A DNA stretch of 48,858 nucleotides from an uncultured Agathobacter sp. (GTDB taxonomy: Bacteria; Bacillota; Clostridia; Lachnospirales; Lachnospiraceae): contig CAKRCS010000014.1 in assembly GCA_934307695.1 (NCBI GenBank), positions 1-48,858 on the forward strand, read 5' to 3'. Of the stretch, positions 16,500-26,590 are shown one piece after another. The notes below the pieces were generated by a model. It was given only the letters and a program-made list of their open reading frames with translations, was not told where the DNA came from and did not search any database. Every line of letters starts with the position of its first letter. Position 1 is the stretch's first letter. The position numbers and the translations under genes were made by a program.

Positions 16500-17614
16500 A
16501 AGCAATCGGTATAATTTTAGCGGGCGGCAACAGCAACCGTATGAGAGAACTCTCCCGCAAGCGTGCAATTTCCGCGATGCCGGTCGGGGGCAGCTTCCGG
16601 TGCATCGACTTTGCACTCAGCAATATGAGCAATTCGCATGTGCAGACGGTAGCGGTGCTGACACAATACAATTCCCGTTCCCTGAATGAACATTTAAGCT
16701 CCTCCAAGTGGTGGGATTTCGGAAGAAAGCAGGGAGGTCTGTATCTGTTTACCCCGACGGTAACTGCGGAGAACAGTGACTGGTATCGCGGAACGGCAGA
16801 TGCAATCTATCAGAACATCGACTTTTTGAAGAAGTGCCATGAGCCGTATGTCATCATCTCAAGCGGTGACTGCGTATACAAGATGGACTACAATGAGCTT
16901 CTGGATTACCATGCAGAGAAGAAGGCGGATATTACGGTTGTCTGCAAGGACATGCCGGCGCAGAATGATGTCAGCCGCTTTGGCGTTGTCAAGATGAACG
17001 AGGAATCCCGGATCGTTGAATTTGAGGAGAAGCCGCTTGTCGCACAGTCCAACACGGTATCTACCGGCGTGTATGTGATCCGCCGCCGTCAGTTGATCGA
17101 GATGCTTGAGAAGGCAGCCGAGGAGAACCGGTATGATTTTGTCAATGACATTTTGGTGCGCTACCGCAGTGTGAAGCGCATTTTCGGCTTCAAGATAAAG
17201 ACCTACTGGAACAACATCGCATCCGTGGAGGATTACTACCAGACCAATATGGATTTCTTAAAGCCGGAGGTGAGAAACTTTTTCTTCCGCCAGGATCCGA
17301 AGATCTACTCCAAGGTGGACGATCTTCCACCTGCAAAGTATAACGTCGGCTCCGAGGTCAGCAACAGCCTGATCTCCAGCGGCTGTATCATCAACAGCAA
17401 GGTGGAAAATTCCATCCTGTTCAAGCAGGTATTTGTCGGAAAAAATTGTGTGATCAAGAACTCTATCATTCTAAACGGTGCATATATCGGGGACAACACC
17501 CATGTGGAGAACTGCATCGTGGAGAGCAACGGTACACTGATGCCGAATACATATTATTGTGGGGACGACGGCATCAAGATCGTATCAGAGAAGAATGAAC
17601 GCTATATATTGTAA
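16496..17614 (+). CDS. glgD: GlgD, regulatory-type ADP-glucose pyrophosphorylase homologue
   Basis: 372 residues, shorter than GlgC. It has the same fold: [39 protein letters not shown] and [20 protein letters not shown], then a short beta-helix with [20 protein letters not shown]. Several GlgC catalytic residues differ: GGQGSRL becomes GGNSNRM and SGDHIYK becomes SGDCVYK. In Firmicutes GlgD partners GlgC and is thought to be regulatory or weakly active (family knowledge). The four-base overlap with glgC suggests a stoichiometric complex. glgA and glgB are not in the window. Confidence 0.93.
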   Translation: MKAIGIILAGGNSNRMRELSRKRAISAMPVGGSFRCIDFALSNMSNSHVQTVAVLTQYNSRSLNEHLSSSKWWDFGRKQGGLYLFTPTVTAENSDWYRGTADAIYQNIDFLKKCHEPYVIISSGDCVYKMDYNELLDYHAEKKADITVVCKDMPAQNDVSRFGVVKMNEESRIVEFEEKPLVAQSNTVSTGVYVIRRRQLIEMLEKAAEENRYDFVNDILVRYRSVKRIFGFKIKTYWNNIASVEDYYQTNMDFLKPEVRNFFFRQDPKIYSKVDDLPPAKYNVGSEVSNSLISSGCIINSKVENSILFKQVFVGKNCVIKNSIILNGAYIGDNTHVENCIVESNGTLMPNTYYCGDDGIKIVSEKNERYIL

Positions 17615-17620
17615 TCAGGC

Positions 17621-17647
17621 GCAGCTGTCCGGGGGACGGATAGCTGC
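17621..17647 (+). promoter_or_regulatory. Eleven-pair hairpin between glgD and spoVG
   Basis: GCAGCTGTCCG (17621-17631) pairs with CGGATAGCTGC (17637-17647), one pair being a G-T wobble, around GGGGA. No T-tract follows, so termination is doubtful. It starts six bases after the glgD stop and may be an mRNA-end stabiliser or processing site. Confidence 0.45.
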
Positions 17648-17674
17648 AATCGTACCAAAAGGGGGATGGAGGAT

Positions 17675-17941
17675 ATGCAGATAACTGATGTGCGCGTCCG
17701 CAAGGTAGAAAAAGAAGGCAAATTAAAAGCTGTGGTTTCCATTACGATCGATGATGAATTTGTGGTACATGACATCAAAGTCATTGACGGGGAGAAGGGA
17801 TTGTTTATCGCGATGCCAAGCAGAAAGGCAAACGATGGAGAGTATCGGGATATTGCGCATCCGATCAATTCCGGCACGCGTGAGCAGCTTCAGGAGCTGA
17901 TCTTAGAGCGGTATCATGCAGAACTTGCTGCTGAGGAATAA
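17675..17941 (+). CDS. spoVG: Septation/sporulation regulator SpoVG
   Basis: 88 residues, matching the family core closely: [40 protein letters not shown] and [20 protein letters not shown]. SpoVG is a small nucleic-acid-binding regulator affecting septation, sporulation and virulence genes in Firmicutes. ATG 17675 is chosen because family members begin M(E/Q)(V/I)TDVR. ATG 17666 would add three residues, but its G-rich ribosome binding site would abut the start with no spacer; from 17675 GGGGG at 17661-17665 is 9 bases away. A terminator follows at 17997. The family's usual longer acidic tail is reduced to AELAAEE. Confidence 0.95.
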   Translation: MQITDVRVRKVEKEGKLKAVVSITIDDEFVVHDIKVIDGEKGLFIAMPSRKANDGEYRDIAHPINSGTREQLQELILERYHAELAAEE

Positions 17942-17996
17942 TTCCCCGGCATGGATAGTCAGGTGCCGTAAGGGGCATCAATAAAATAACTATGGG

Positions 17997-18036
17997 AAAG
18001 CTGCCATTTCAGAACATTCTGAAGTGACAGCTTTTT
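17997..18036 (+). terminator. Rho-independent terminator after spoVG
   Basis: AAAGCTG pairs with CAGCTTT outside and TTCAGAA with TTCTGAA inside, followed by TTTTT. It closes the glgC-glgD-spoVG unit just before the pth promoter. Confidence 0.88.
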
Positions 18037-18039
18037 AAT

Positions 18040-18068
18040 TTGACGCTCTTTCCAAATGATATTATAAT
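18040..18068 (+). promoter_or_regulatory. Promoter of pth-mfd
   Basis: TTGACG (18040-18045), 17 bases and TATAAT (18063-18068) form a near-consensus sigma-A promoter directly after the spoVG terminator, 44 bases before the pth start. Confidence 0.85.
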
Positions 18069-18112
18069 TTATACGTTGTTTGGGTAATAAAATAGCAGGA
18101 GGAACAAACGAC

Positions 18113-18694
18113 ATGTTTTTGATAGCGGGACTTGGAAATCCGGACAAAAAATATGAACATACACGCCACAACATCGGGTTTGATACGCTTGATGCGCTGG
18201 CAGACAAATATAATATCCGTATCAATGAAAAAAAACACAAGGCATTGTGTGGAAGCGGTGCGATCGAGGGCGTAAAGGTAATCCTTGCAAAGCCGCAGAC
18301 CTACATGAACCTAAGCGGGGAGAGCATTGCAGAGATCGTGAATTTCTACAAGCTCGATCCGGAGAGTGAGATGATCATAATATATGATGATATTTCCCTC
18401 GCGCCGGGCAACATCCGCATCCGCAAGAAGGGAAGCGCCGGGGGGCATAATGGAATCAAGAACATTATTGCAATGACCGGAACGCAGAACTTTATGCGCA
18501 TCAAGGTCGGTGTCGGGGAGAAGCCACAGGGCTGGGATCTGGCAGACCATGTGCTGGGAAGGATGGATAAGGAGGACAGAAGCCGCGCGGAGGAAGCAAT
18601 GGCAGACGCGGTGGAGGCAGCAGTCCTTATGATGCACGACGAGACCGACAAGGCAATGAATCTATATAATTCCAAGAAACAGGAGCAGATGTGA
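18113..18694 (+). CDS. pth: Peptidyl-tRNA hydrolase
   Basis: 193 residues. It cleaves the ester bond of peptidyl-tRNAs that drop off the ribosome. The family signature is complete: FLIAGLGNPDKKYEHTRHNI with the catalytic His in RHNIGFDTLD, then KPQTYMNLSGESI, IYDDISLAPGNIRIRKKGSA and GGHNGIKNI. ATG 18113 follows AGGAGG (18097-18102); an in-frame TTG at 18080 would add an unrelated tail. It overlaps mfd by four bases. The pth-mfd pair is conserved in Firmicutes. Confidence 0.97.
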   Translation: MFLIAGLGNPDKKYEHTRHNIGFDTLDALADKYNIRINEKKHKALCGSGAIEGVKVILAKPQTYMNLSGESIAEIVNFYKLDPESEMIIIYDDISLAPGNIRIRKKGSAGGHNGIKNIIAMTGTQNFMRIKVGVGEKPQGWDLADHVLGRMDKEDRSRAEEAMADAVEAAVLMMHDETDKAMNLYNSKKQEQM

Positions 18695-21600
18695 AAGCAT
18701 TTTTAGAACCTCTCCGCGATCTGTCGGGATTCGCGGATATGACAAAACAGGCGCAGCATGCCGGACTCGTGACGATCTCCGGCTGTATTGACGCGCAAAA
18801 ACCGCATATTATCTTTGCATGTAACAATGGTCGTAAGAACAAGATCATTGTTACTTTTCATGAGCAAAAAGCGAAGGAGCTGTATGAGGATTACCTGTTT
18901 TTTGACCCGGATGCAGTCTATTATCCGGCGAAGGACGTGCTGTTTTATCAGGCGGACATCCGTGGAAATCTGCTGACGGCACAGAGGATATCTGCGTTAA
19001 AGGCAATCCATGAACAGGAGCAGGTGACGCTTATCACGACGTTTGATGCGCTGATGAATACCATGGCACCACCGGAAAAGATCTGGGATTCCATCCTGCG
19101 CATTGCACCGGGGGAGAGCCTTGATCTGGATCAGACGGTGGCACAGCTTGTCCGTATGGGCTATGAGAAGGAATATCAGGTGGAAAACAGCGGACAATTT
19201 GCGGTCCGCGGTGGAATCCTTGACATTTTTCCGCTTACGGAGGAGCAGCCGGTGCGCATCGAGCTGTGGGGGGACGAGATTGACACGATCCGCTCGTTTG
19301 ATGTGGAGAGCCAGAAGTCGATCGATAATCTTGAAGAGGTGATCGTCTATCCGGCATGTGAGCTGGTGCTAAGTGACGCGGAGCTGCAGGACGGCATCAC
19401 GCGCTTGAAGGAGGAGGCAGATCAGGCATCCGCACAGCTTCGCAAGGAGATGAAGACGGAGGAAGCCTACCGCATGAAGTCGCTGGCAGATGAGCTTGCC
19501 GAGCAGTGGGGAGAGCTTTCTTTGTATGCGGGGATTGATGCTTACCTGTCCTATTTTACGGAGAAAAGGGTATGCCTTTTAGACTTCTTCGACACAGAGG
19601 ATACCACGATCTTTCTGGATGAGCTGGGACGCTGCGTGGAGCGGGGACAGCAGACGGAGGTTGAGTTTTCCGAGAGCATGAAGCAGCGGCTCGCTATGGG
19701 ATATATTCTGCCGGGGCAGATGCGTGAGCTCTTTATGCAGAAAGAGATCATGGGAAAGCTCACAAAGTTTTCCTGCGTGGCAGTGGCGGCGCTTGATGTA
19801 AAGACGTATGGACTTAAGTCAAACGGACAATTTGCAATCCATGTAAAGAGCGTGAGCGCATACAACAGCAGTTTTGAGCTTCTGGTAAAGGACTTGAAGC
19901 GCTACTGCAAGAACGGCTACCGCATCATACTGCTTTCCGGTTCGAGAAGCCGTGCAAAGCGGCTGGCGGAGGATCTGTTTGACGAAGGGCTGAGCAGCTT
20001 CTACACGGAGGACTACGATCACGACCTGGTTCCGGGGCAGATTATGGTCTGCTACGGCAAGGTAAAGCGCGGGTACGAATATCCGATCCTGCCATTCGCG
20101 GTGATCACGGATACGGACATCTTCGGCGCGGAGCATAAGAAGAAAAAGCGCCACCGTACCTATGAGGGAGAAAAGATCCAGCAGTTTACGGATCTTTCTG
20201 TCGGTGATTATGTGGTGCATGAGAACCACGGACTCGGCATCTACCGGGGAATCGAGAAGATCGAGGTGGATAAGAAGGTCAAGGACTACATCAAGATCGA
20301 GTATTCCGGCGGCTCCAATCTGTACATCCTTGCGACACAGCTTGAACTGATCCAGAAGTATGCCGGAAAAGACGCAAAGAAGCCGAAGCTAAACAAGCTC
20401 GGCGGGCAGGAATGGACAAAGACCAAGAGCCGGGTGCGCGGAGCAGTGCAGCAGATCGCGCAGGATCTTGTCAACCTCTACGCCGTCCGCGAGGAGAAAA
20501 ACGGATTTGTCTACGGACCGGATACGGTATGGCAGCGGGAGTTTGAGGAGCTGTTCCCATTTGAGGAGACGGAGGACCAGATTCTTGCCATCGAGGCAAC
20601 CAAGAAGGATATGCAGAGCCAGAAGATCATGGATCGCCTGATCTGTGGCGACGTTGGGTATGGCAAGACCGAGATCGCGATAAGAGCAGCTTTCAAGGCA
20701 GTGCAGGAGAATAAGCAGGTGGCTTACCTGGCACCGACAACGATCCTTGCGCAGCAGATCTACAATACGTTTTCCCAGCGCATGAAGGATTTTCCGGTAA
20801 ACGTGGATCTGCTATGCAGATTCCGCACTTCCGCGGAGCAGAAAAAGACGATCGAGAAGCTGAAAAAGGGACAGGTGGATATCATCATCGGTACGCACCG
20901 TCTTTTATCCAAGGATGTGGAGTACAAGGATCTCGGACTTTTGGTTATTGATGAGGAGCAGCGCTTCGGGGTTGCGCACAAGGAGAAGATTAAGCAGCTC
21001 AAAACGAACGTGGATGTGCTGACGCTGACGGCAACCCCGATCCCGCGTACCCTCCACATGAGCCTGATCGGTATCCGTGATATGAGCGTGCTCGAAGAGC
21101 CGCCGATGGATCGTGTGCCGATCCAGACCTACGTTATGGAGTACAACGAGGAGCTTGTCCGCGAAGCAATCACAAGAGAGCTTGCGCGCGATGGACAGGT
21201 ATATTATGTATATAATAAGGTAAAAGATATTGATGAGGTGGCAACAAAGATCCAGTCGCTTGTTCCGGAGGCGAATGTGGCATTTGCACATGGGCAGATG
21301 AAGGAGACGGATCTGGAGCGCATTATGTACAACTTCATCAACGGAGATATCGATGTGCTTGTGTCCACAACGATCATCGAGACGGGAATGGATATTTCCA
21401 ACGTTAATACCATGATCATCCATGATGCGGACAACATGGGGCTGTCGCAGCTTTATCAGCTCCGCGGGCGCGTGGGAAGATCCAACCGCACCGCGTATGC
21501 GTTCTTAATGTACCGCCGCAACAAGATGCTGAAGGAGATCGCGGAGAAACGTCTGGCTGCGATCAAGGAATACTCGGAGTTAGGAAGCGGTTTTAAGATT

Positions 21601-22221
21601 GCAATGCGCGACCTTGAGATCCGTGGTGCCGGCAATCTCTTAGGTGCGGAGCAGAGCGGCCACATGGAGGCAGTCGGCTACGACCTGTACTGTAAGATGT
21701 TAAATGAGGCGGTAAAGGAAGCAAAGGGCGCGGCACCGGTGGAGCAGTTTGACACCTCTGTGGATGTGGTGACCGATGCCTATATCCCGCCAAGCTACAT
21801 CGCAAATGAACTGCAAAAGCTGGATATTTACAAGCGCATCGCAGGCATCATGGACGATGCGGAGTCGGAGGAGATGCTGGAGGAGCTGATCGACCGCTTC
21901 GGGGAGCCACCGAAATCAGTGCTGAACCTGCTTACGATCGCCTGTCTTAAGGGGCGTGCGCACCGCCTGTATGTGCAGGAGATTGTGCAGAGAGGAAAGG
22001 AGATCAAGCTGGTCATGTACGAAAAGGCAGGCATTGATCCGTCCGGCATTCCGGGGCTTATCGCGCAGCTTGCGCCTGCCATGCGTTTTATGGCAGATCC
22101 GAAAAATCCGTATTTTATTTACCAGATGCAGGTTAATTCCAGAGACAAAAATCAGAATGTGCTGGAAACGATAGAAACAATTCTTGGCGCGATGGAGGAG
22201 AACCTTTTGGCATCTGAGTAA
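18691..22221 (+). CDS. mfd: Transcription-repair coupling factor Mfd
   Basis: 1176 residues, the family's length. It removes RNA polymerase stalled at DNA lesions and recruits UvrA. Order: a UvrB-like N-terminal module (1-350; [33 protein letters not shown]), a polymerase-interaction domain (about 500-570; [20 protein letters not shown]), a translocase core with Walker [15 protein letters not shown] (about 653-666), the DEEQ box VIDEEQRFG and [15 protein letters not shown], then [16 protein letters not shown], and a TRCF C-terminal domain (about 1010-1150). The start is GTG at 18691, overlapping the pth stop with AGGAG five bases upstream. No truncation or frameshift. Confidence 0.97.
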   Translation: MKAFLEPLRDLSGFADMTKQAQHAGLVTISGCIDAQKPHIIFACNNGRKNKIIVTFHEQKAKELYEDYLFFDPDAVYYPAKDVLFYQADIRGNLLTAQRISALKAIHEQEQVTLITTFDALMNTMAPPEKIWDSILRIAPGESLDLDQTVAQLVRMGYEKEYQVENSGQFAVRGGILDIFPLTEEQPVRIELWGDEIDTIRSFDVESQKSIDNLEEVIVYPACELVLSDAELQDGITRLKEEADQASAQLRKEMKTEEAYRMKSLADELAEQWGELSLYAGIDAYLSYFTEKRVCLLDFFDTEDTTIFLDELGRCVERGQQTEVEFSESMKQRLAMGYILPGQMRELFMQKEIMGKLTKFSCVAVAALDVKTYGLKSNGQFAIHVKSVSAYNSSFELLVKDLKRYCKNGYRIILLSGSRSRAKRLAEDLFDEGLSSFYTEDYDHDLVPGQIMVCYGKVKRGYEYPILPFAVITDTDIFGAEHKKKKRHRTYEGEKIQQFTDLSVGDYVVHENHGLGIYRGIEKIEVDKKVKDYIKIEYSGGSNLYILATQLELIQKYAGKDAKKPKLNKLGGQEWTKTKSRVRGAVQQIAQDLVNLYAVREEKNGFVYGPDTVWQREFEELFPFEETEDQILAIEATKKDMQSQKIMDRLICGDVGYGKTEIAIRAAFKAVQENKQVAYLAPTTILAQQIYNTFSQRMKDFPVNVDLLCRFRTSAEQKKTIEKLKKGQVDIIIGTHRLLSKDVEYKDLGLLVIDEEQRFGVAHKEKIKQLKTNVDVLTLTATPIPRTLHMSLIGIRDMSVLEEPPMDRVPIQTYVMEYNEELVREAITRELARDGQVYYVYNKVKDIDEVATKIQSLVPEANVAFAHGQMKETDLERIMYNFINGDIDVLVSTTIIETGMDISNVNTMIIHDADNMGLSQLYQLRGRVGRSNRTAYAFLMYRRNKMLKEIAEKRLAAIKEYSELGSGFKIAMRDLEIRGAGNLLGAEQSGHMEAVGYDLYCKMLNEAVKEAKGAAPVEQFDTSVDVVTDAYIPPSYIANELQKLDIYKRIAGIMDDAESEEMLEELIDRFGEPPKSVLNLLTIACLKGRAHRLYVQEIVQRGKEIKLVMYEKAGIDPSGIPGLIAQLAPAMRFMADPKNPYFIYQMQVNSRDKNQNVLETIETILGAMEENLLASE

Positions 22222-22228
22222 AAAACAG

Positions 22229-22257
22229 TTGCCAGTCGCATCAAAAAGCACTATAAT
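22229..22257 (+). promoter_or_regulatory. Promoter of the PrsA-like lipoprotein gene
   Basis: TTGCCA (22229-22234), a 17-base spacer and TATAAT (22252-22257) lie immediately after the mfd stop. The predicted start near 22264 leaves a leader of about 43 bases. No terminator is visible between mfd and this promoter, so read-through from pth-mfd is also possible. Confidence 0.8.
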
Positions 22258-22306
22258 ATATCGAGCAATCTTATGTAAAATGAGAAAAGCCACTTTAGGA
22301 GGAACC

Positions 22307-23401
22307 ATGAATACAAAAAAATTGGCAGCATTATGTCTGACAGGAGCACTTGCTATCTCTGCCATGACCGGATGCGGAATCAATAAAAATGCAACAGCAG
22401 CGTCTTTTTCGGACGGCACAACCGTTACGATGGAGGTTACGAACTTTGTGATCCGCTATCAGCAGGTAATCGCAGATTCTTTCTACCGCCAGGTTTTTGG
22501 CGATGAAGTCTGGACAAAGGACGTCTCCGGCAACGGATCAACAATGGCAGATACTGTTAAGAGCTCCGTTATGGACAGCCTGCATGAGATGTATACGTTA
22601 AAGAACCACATGGCTGACTACAATGTATCACTGACCGATGAGGAGAATACCGCGATCGCGGCTGCAGCAGATGCGTTCCTCGCAGGCAATGATGCTGATA
22701 CACTGGATGAGATCGGCGCAACCCGTGATGCGGTAATCGAATTTCTGACATTACAGACCATCAAGGATAAGATGACAAGCGCGATCTATGCAACCGCTGA
22801 CACCGATGTGTCAGATGAGGAAGCAAACATGCGTGCATATACCATGCTTACATTTTCTACCGCAGGCACCTATGATGAGGACAATAACCTGGTAGAGCTG
22901 ACCGGCGAGGAGAAGGCTGCAATCGAGACCGAGGCGGCGGATGTTTACGCAGAGATCACCGATCCGGCGGAGCTTGAGACCGTTGCCGAGGCACATGATG
23001 TAAAGCCGGAAACCGGCACATACGCAGCGGATAATACTTCCCTGAACGAGGATGTCAAGACAGCACTTGATGCATTGCATGAGGGTGAGATGTCGGAGCT
23101 GATCAAGACAGATTCCGCAATCTATATCGTGCGTCTCGACAAAGAGACCGACGAGGATGCGACCGAATCCAACCGCAAGTCGATCATCGAGGATCGTCAG
23201 ACCTCTTTATATGATGAGATTCTTGCCGGATGGCAGGAGAATGACGGCTGGAAGGTAAGCGACAAGCAGCTTGCAAAGATCCGGCTCAAGAATACATTCT
23301 CACAGCCGTCTACGGAGGATACAGAGTCCACAGAGACGACAGAGGATACCGCAGCAGAGGAGACAGAGACAACAGAAGGCACAGAAGCTGCACAAGAATA
23401 A
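22307..23401 (+). CDS. Lipoprotein, SurA/PrsA-type peptidyl-prolyl isomerase-like
   Basis: 364 residues. The signal peptide MNTKKLAALCLTGALAISAM ends in the lipobox MTGC (Cys about residue 23), so it is a lipid-anchored extracellular protein. The N-terminal half is helical and SurA_N-like (VIRYQQVIADSFYRQVFGDE). The next part resembles a parvulin domain (LETVAEAHDVKPETGTYAAD and LHEGEMSELIKTDSAIYIVR). The tail is rich in Thr and Glu (TETTEDTAAEETETTEGTEA). PrsA proteins fold exported proteins at the membrane-wall interface (family knowledge). The parvulin active-site pattern is weak, so enzyme activity is unproven. ATG 22307 follows AGGAGG (22297-22302). Confidence 0.75.
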   Translation: MNTKKLAALCLTGALAISAMTGCGINKNATAASFSDGTTVTMEVTNFVIRYQQVIADSFYRQVFGDEVWTKDVSGNGSTMADTVKSSVMDSLHEMYTLKNHMADYNVSLTDEENTAIAAAADAFLAGNDADTLDEIGATRDAVIEFLTLQTIKDKMTSAIYATADTDVSDEEANMRAYTMLTFSTAGTYDEDNNLVELTGEEKAAIETEAADVYAEITDPAELETVAEAHDVKPETGTYAADNTSLNEDVKTALDALHEGEMSELIKTDSAIYIVRLDKETDEDATESNRKSIIEDRQTSLYDEILAGWQENDGWKVSDKQLAKIRLKNTFSQPSTEDTESTETTEDTAAEETETTEGTEAAQE

Positions 23402-23405
23402 AAAA

Positions 23406-23906
23406 ATGACAAAGAGCAACATAGTACTGATCGGTATGCCGGGTGTCGGAAAGAGCACGATCGGCGTAATATTGGCAAAGGAGCTGGGATACCGGTTCCT
23501 GGATGCAGACCTGCTCATCCAGCAGCAGGAGGGGAAGCTTCTGCGGGAAATCATTGCAGAGCAAGGAACAGAAGGATTTATTGAGGTAGAGAATCGTGTA
23601 AATGCAGGAATTTGCGCGGAACGTACGATTATAGCTACTGGGGGAAGTGTCGTATACGGCGGGGAAGCCATGCGCCACTTAAAAGAAATCGGAACGATTG
23701 TATATTTGGAGGTGTCGTTCGACACGATACAGGAGCGGCTTGCGGACATCAAAGGCCGTGGAGTTGTGTTGAAGGATGGACAGACGCTGTATGATCTGTA
23801 TGAGGAGAGAGTTCCTCTGTACAAACATTATGCGGATGTAACAGTCTCAGAAGAGAATCTGAATATTGAGCAAACGGTTCAAAAATTATTAGAACAATTC
23901 CAATGA
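23406..23906 (+). CDS. aroK: Shikimate kinase (divergent)
   Basis: 166 residues. It phosphorylates shikimate with ATP in the chorismate pathway. Walker A GMPGVGKST is at residues 10-18, DADLLIQQQEGK matches the DxD shikimate/Mg motif, and ATGGSVV corresponds to the family's shikimate-binding GGG with the last Gly changed to Ser. ERVPLYKHYADVTV matches the conserved RxPLY-A tail. The LID-region arginines are less clear (KGRGVVLKDGQTL), so a related small-molecule kinase cannot be excluded. ATG 23406 is four bases after the lipoprotein stop and has no clear ribosome binding site, which points to coupling. An isolated aro gene beside murA is unremarkable. Confidence 0.8.
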   Translation: MTKSNIVLIGMPGVGKSTIGVILAKELGYRFLDADLLIQQQEGKLLREIIAEQGTEGFIEVENRVNAGICAERTIIATGGSVVYGGEAMRHLKEIGTIVYLEVSFDTIQERLADIKGRGVVLKDGQTLYDLYEERVPLYKHYADVTVSEENLNIEQTVQKLLEQFQ

Positions 23907-23945
23907 TTGAATATGATGTAGTGTAAGAGTTCGTTGAGGTGTAAA

Positions 23946-25238
23946 ATGGAACAGTATGTGATTAAGGGAGGCTCTCCTTTATATGGTGAGGTAGTGATCG
24001 GTGGTGCCAAAAATGCAGCGCTGGCGATTCTTGCTGCCGCAATCATGACGGATGAGACCGTTACAATCGATAATCTGCCGAATGTCCGCGACATTAATGT
24101 CCTTCTGCATGCCATTGAGGAGATCGGTGCGCATGTGGAGCGCGTGAACCCACATAAGGTCAAGATCAATGGTTCATTTATTCAGGATGTGACGGTTGAC
24201 AATGCGTTTATCCGCAAGATCCGTGCGTCCTATTATCTGATCGGTGCGCTGCTTGGCAAGTATAAGAGAGCAGAGGTCGCACTTCCGGGTGGCTGTGATA
24301 TCGGAAGCCGTCCGATCGACCTTCATATGAAGGGCTTTCGTGCAATGGGCGCTACCGTAGATATCAGTCATGGACTGTTCAAGGTGGCGGCAGACCAGTT
24401 AAAGGGAACACATATTTATCTGGATAAGGTATCTGTCGGCGCTACGATCAATATTATGATGGCAGCAGCGATGGCAGAGGGCAAGACCGTGATCGAGAAC
24501 GCCGCGAAGGAGCCGCATGTCGTTGACGTTGCAAACTTCCTTAACAGCATGGGCGCCAATATCCGTGGCGCAGGTACGGATGTCATCCGTATCGTCGGAG
24601 TGGAGAAGCTACATAGGACAGAGTATTCGATCATTCCGGATCAGATTGAAGCCGGAACATTTATGTTCGCAGTTGCTGCGACCGGTGGAGATGTACTTGT
24701 AAAGAACGTTATCCCGAAGCATCTTGAGGCTACAACGGCTAAGCTTTTGGAGGTTGGATGCCAGGTGGAGGAATTTGATGATGCTGTCCGCGTTGTCTCC
24801 AACGGCAAGCTGCAGCACACACAGGTTACAACACTTCCATATCCGGGATTCCCGACCGATATGCAGCCGCAGATGGCAGTCCTTCTTGGAATTGCATCCG
24901 GCACAAGCACGGTGACGGAGAGCATATTTGAGAACCGTTTCAAGTATGTGGATGAACTTACCCGCATGGGAGCAGAGATCAAGGTTGAGAGCAATATTGC
25001 GATCATAACAGGTGTTCCGAAGTATACCGGGGCACGTGTGAATGCACCGGATCTTCGCGCCGGAGCGGCACTTGTGATCGCAGGTCTGGCAGCAGACGGC
25101 ATCACGGTAGTGGATGATATCTACTATGTGGAGCGAGGTTACGAAGCGCTTGAGGAGAAGCTGACCAGCCTTGGAGCCAAGATTGAAAAGGTTGACAATG
25201 AAAAGGACTTGCAGAAGTTCGTTCTGAAGGTTTCATAG
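23946..25238 (+). CDS. murA: UDP-N-acetylglucosamine 1-carboxyvinyltransferase
   Basis: 430 residues. It transfers enolpyruvate from PEP to UDP-GlcNAc, the first committed step of peptidoglycan synthesis. Lys22-Asn23 in GGAKNAALA and the catalytic Cys117 in ALPGGCDIGSRPIDLHMKGF are present; the cysteine implies fosfomycin sensitivity (family knowledge). Also seen: DQIEAGTFMFAVAAT and FPTDMQPQMAVLLG. ATG 23946 follows GAGGT (23936-23940); a TTG at 23934 would absorb that site. Firmicutes often have two murA paralogues; which one this is cannot be told. A bidirectional terminator follows. Confidence 0.96.
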   Translation: MEQYVIKGGSPLYGEVVIGGAKNAALAILAAAIMTDETVTIDNLPNVRDINVLLHAIEEIGAHVERVNPHKVKINGSFIQDVTVDNAFIRKIRASYYLIGALLGKYKRAEVALPGGCDIGSRPIDLHMKGFRAMGATVDISHGLFKVAADQLKGTHIYLDKVSVGATINIMMAAAMAEGKTVIENAAKEPHVVDVANFLNSMGANIRGAGTDVIRIVGVEKLHRTEYSIIPDQIEAGTFMFAVAATGGDVLVKNVIPKHLEATTAKLLEVGCQVEEFDDAVRVVSNGKLQHTQVTTLPYPGFPTDMQPQMAVLLGIASGTSTVTESIFENRFKYVDELTRMGAEIKVESNIAIITGVPKYTGARVNAPDLRAGAALVIAGLAADGITVVDDIYYVERGYEALEEKLTSLGAKIEKVDNEKDLQKFVLKVS

Positions 25239-25266
25239 AACAAAATCATTTATAAAGTAAAATAAA

Positions 25267-25303
25267 ACAGGAGGCTGACCGGTGTAGGATCAGCCTCCTG
25301 TTT
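25267..25303. terminator. Bidirectional terminator between murA and the HD-GYP gene
   Basis: ACAGGAGGCTGA (25267-25278) pairs perfectly with TCAGCCTCCTGT (25290-25301) around 11 bases. T-rich tracts flank it on both strands (TTTGT on plus, TTTTATTTTA on minus), so it can end both convergent genes. Confidence 0.88.
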
Positions 25304-25324
25304 GTAATAGTGCAGGAATTGCCG

Positions 25325-26452
25325 CTATATGATCGCTTTGATGAACAGATCACGGTTGGTCGAAAGATCCAGACACGAATTGTCGTCGAACTGGACGATC
25401 GGGCGGGAAAGATCATTCGGGTTGAGCATCACGATATTGCAGCCTCTGCCATCATTGAGTACCACGCGGTTGCTCTGGTAGGTTGCGGCGATCTGTTTTA
25501 AAAAGGTAAGCAGATAGCGAGTGTTATATTTCTGGTATCCGTCCTTTTCAAAATTGCCGATTACCTGGAAGGCGCACAGCGGAGCACGGTAAGAACGTGC
25601 AGCAGTCATCGCGTCATACACATCGGCAATCGCAATGATCATCGCAAATGCATCAATGTTATCCTCCGTCAGATGGGAAGGATAGCCGGAGCCATCACAG
25701 CGCTCATGGTGCATAAGAGCAGCCTTTTTGATGCGCGGATCGATGCTCTGGTATTTTAAAATGTCATAGCCGTAACGCGGGTGATTCTTGATCAGCGCAA
25801 ACTCCTCATCGGTCAGGGAGCCGGACTTGTTGAGGATCTCCTCCGGAACCTTAACCTTGCCGATATCGTGAAGAAGACCTGCAAGCGTTAAAATCTTCAG
25901 ATCATGTGGCTCCATCTTCAGCCAGCGGCCAATCATCCGCGCGATCAGGGCGACATTGACGCTGTGCGCATAGACCGAATCATTGATGGTGCGGGTATTG
26001 TTGAGCATATCAAAAAGCTCGGTAATGGTGTTGCGTGAGCGGAACAGATCGGCAACGCAGTCGAGCAGCGCATCCGGCTCGATCTCTTTTCCGTAATCTG
26101 CAATGTCGGTAAATACCTTTTTCAATTCTTCCATCGCCATTGCGTATTGCATCTGGAAGGTGTGGAAGGCATCGGAGGAGGCAACCTTCTGCTTGGCTGT
26201 CTTACTCTCGTTGATGTAGGTGCGGGGCTTTGGAGGCTCGGAAACGGGTGCTGCTGCAACCGGTGCAACAGGCGCGGCAGAGATATCCTCCCCCTCGACA
26301 ACGGCGGAAGCGACGCGGTAGAGCTTCATACGGTTGATAAGCTGACGTGTGATCTCTGAGCCGGCAGGCGCGAGCACCTGTCCGCTTGGCGTTATGACAG
26401 CTTCTATCAGTTTCATTCCCGGTTGTAGATCGTATGGCTGCAATGTTCGCAT
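25325..26452 (-). CDS. HD-GYP domain protein, putative cyclic-di-GMP phosphodiesterase
   Basis: 375 residues, cytoplasmic. The N-terminal 60 residues (PYDLQPGMKLIEAVITPSGQ) match the DUF3391-like start common in HD-GYP proteins. A Pro/Ala linker (60-77) follows, then an HD-GYP domain (about 145-330) with all hallmarks: His163 in YAHSVN, HDIGK (195-199), KNHPRYGYDIL, HHE (248-250), GSGYP (254-258) and ADVYDAM. The family hydrolyses cyclic-di-GMP to GMP. The C-terminal 50 residues (NRVVLNDGRGCNIVMLNPND) suggest a small beta domain, possibly PilZ-like. It has its own promoter and ends at the shared terminator. GGGAGG precedes the ATG. The GGDEF protein at 34108 is the potential opposing enzyme. 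Confidence 0.9.
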   Translation of the reverse strand: MRTLQPYDLQPGMKLIEAVITPSGQVLAPAGSEITRQLINRMKLYRVASAVVEGEDISAAPVAPVAAAPVSEPPKPRTYINESKTAKQKVASSDAFHTFQMQYAMAMEELKKVFTDIADYGKEIEPDALLDCVADLFRSRNTITELFDMLNNTRTINDSVYAHSVNVALIARMIGRWLKMEPHDLKILTLAGLLHDIGKVKVPEEILNKSGSLTDEEFALIKNHPRYGYDILKYQSIDPRIKKAALMHHERCDGSGYPSHLTEDNIDAFAMIIAIADVYDAMTAARSYRAPLCAFQVIGNFEKDGYQKYNTRYLLTFLKQIAATYQSNRVVLNDGRGCNIVMLNPNDLSRPIVQFDDNSCLDLSTNRDLFIKAII

Positions 26453-26486
26453 GTCGTTTCCCTCCCATAACTTACTCTAATATTGT

Positions 26487-26515
26487 AGTATAAAATTTGT
26501 CAGAGCGAAAGTCAA
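26487..26515 (-). promoter_or_regulatory. Promoter of the HD-GYP gene
   Basis: On the minus strand TTGACT (26510-26515), a 17-base spacer and TATACT (26487-26492). It is divergent from the metK promoter, and the two -35 elements are only 12 bases apart (26515 and 26528), so the polymerases could interfere. Confidence 0.75.
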
Positions 26516-26527
26516 TAAAATTTGCCC

Positions 26528-26556
26528 TTGACAAGTCTGCAAAATAGATGTATCGT
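26528..26556 (+). promoter_or_regulatory. Promoter of metK
   Basis: TTGACA (26528-26533), 17 bases, TATCGT (26551-26556). The predicted start near 26563 lies 28 bases before the riboswitch aptamer, as expected for an S-box leader. Confidence 0.7.
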
Positions 26557-26590
26557 ATGACCGAGATTTGAAAATTCTATATTGTATTTT

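Noticed and set aside
17666..17941. Longer spoVG starting at ATG 17666
   Set aside because: It adds MED before the conserved start MQITDVR, and its G-run directly abuts the ATG, leaving no spacer for a ribosome binding site.
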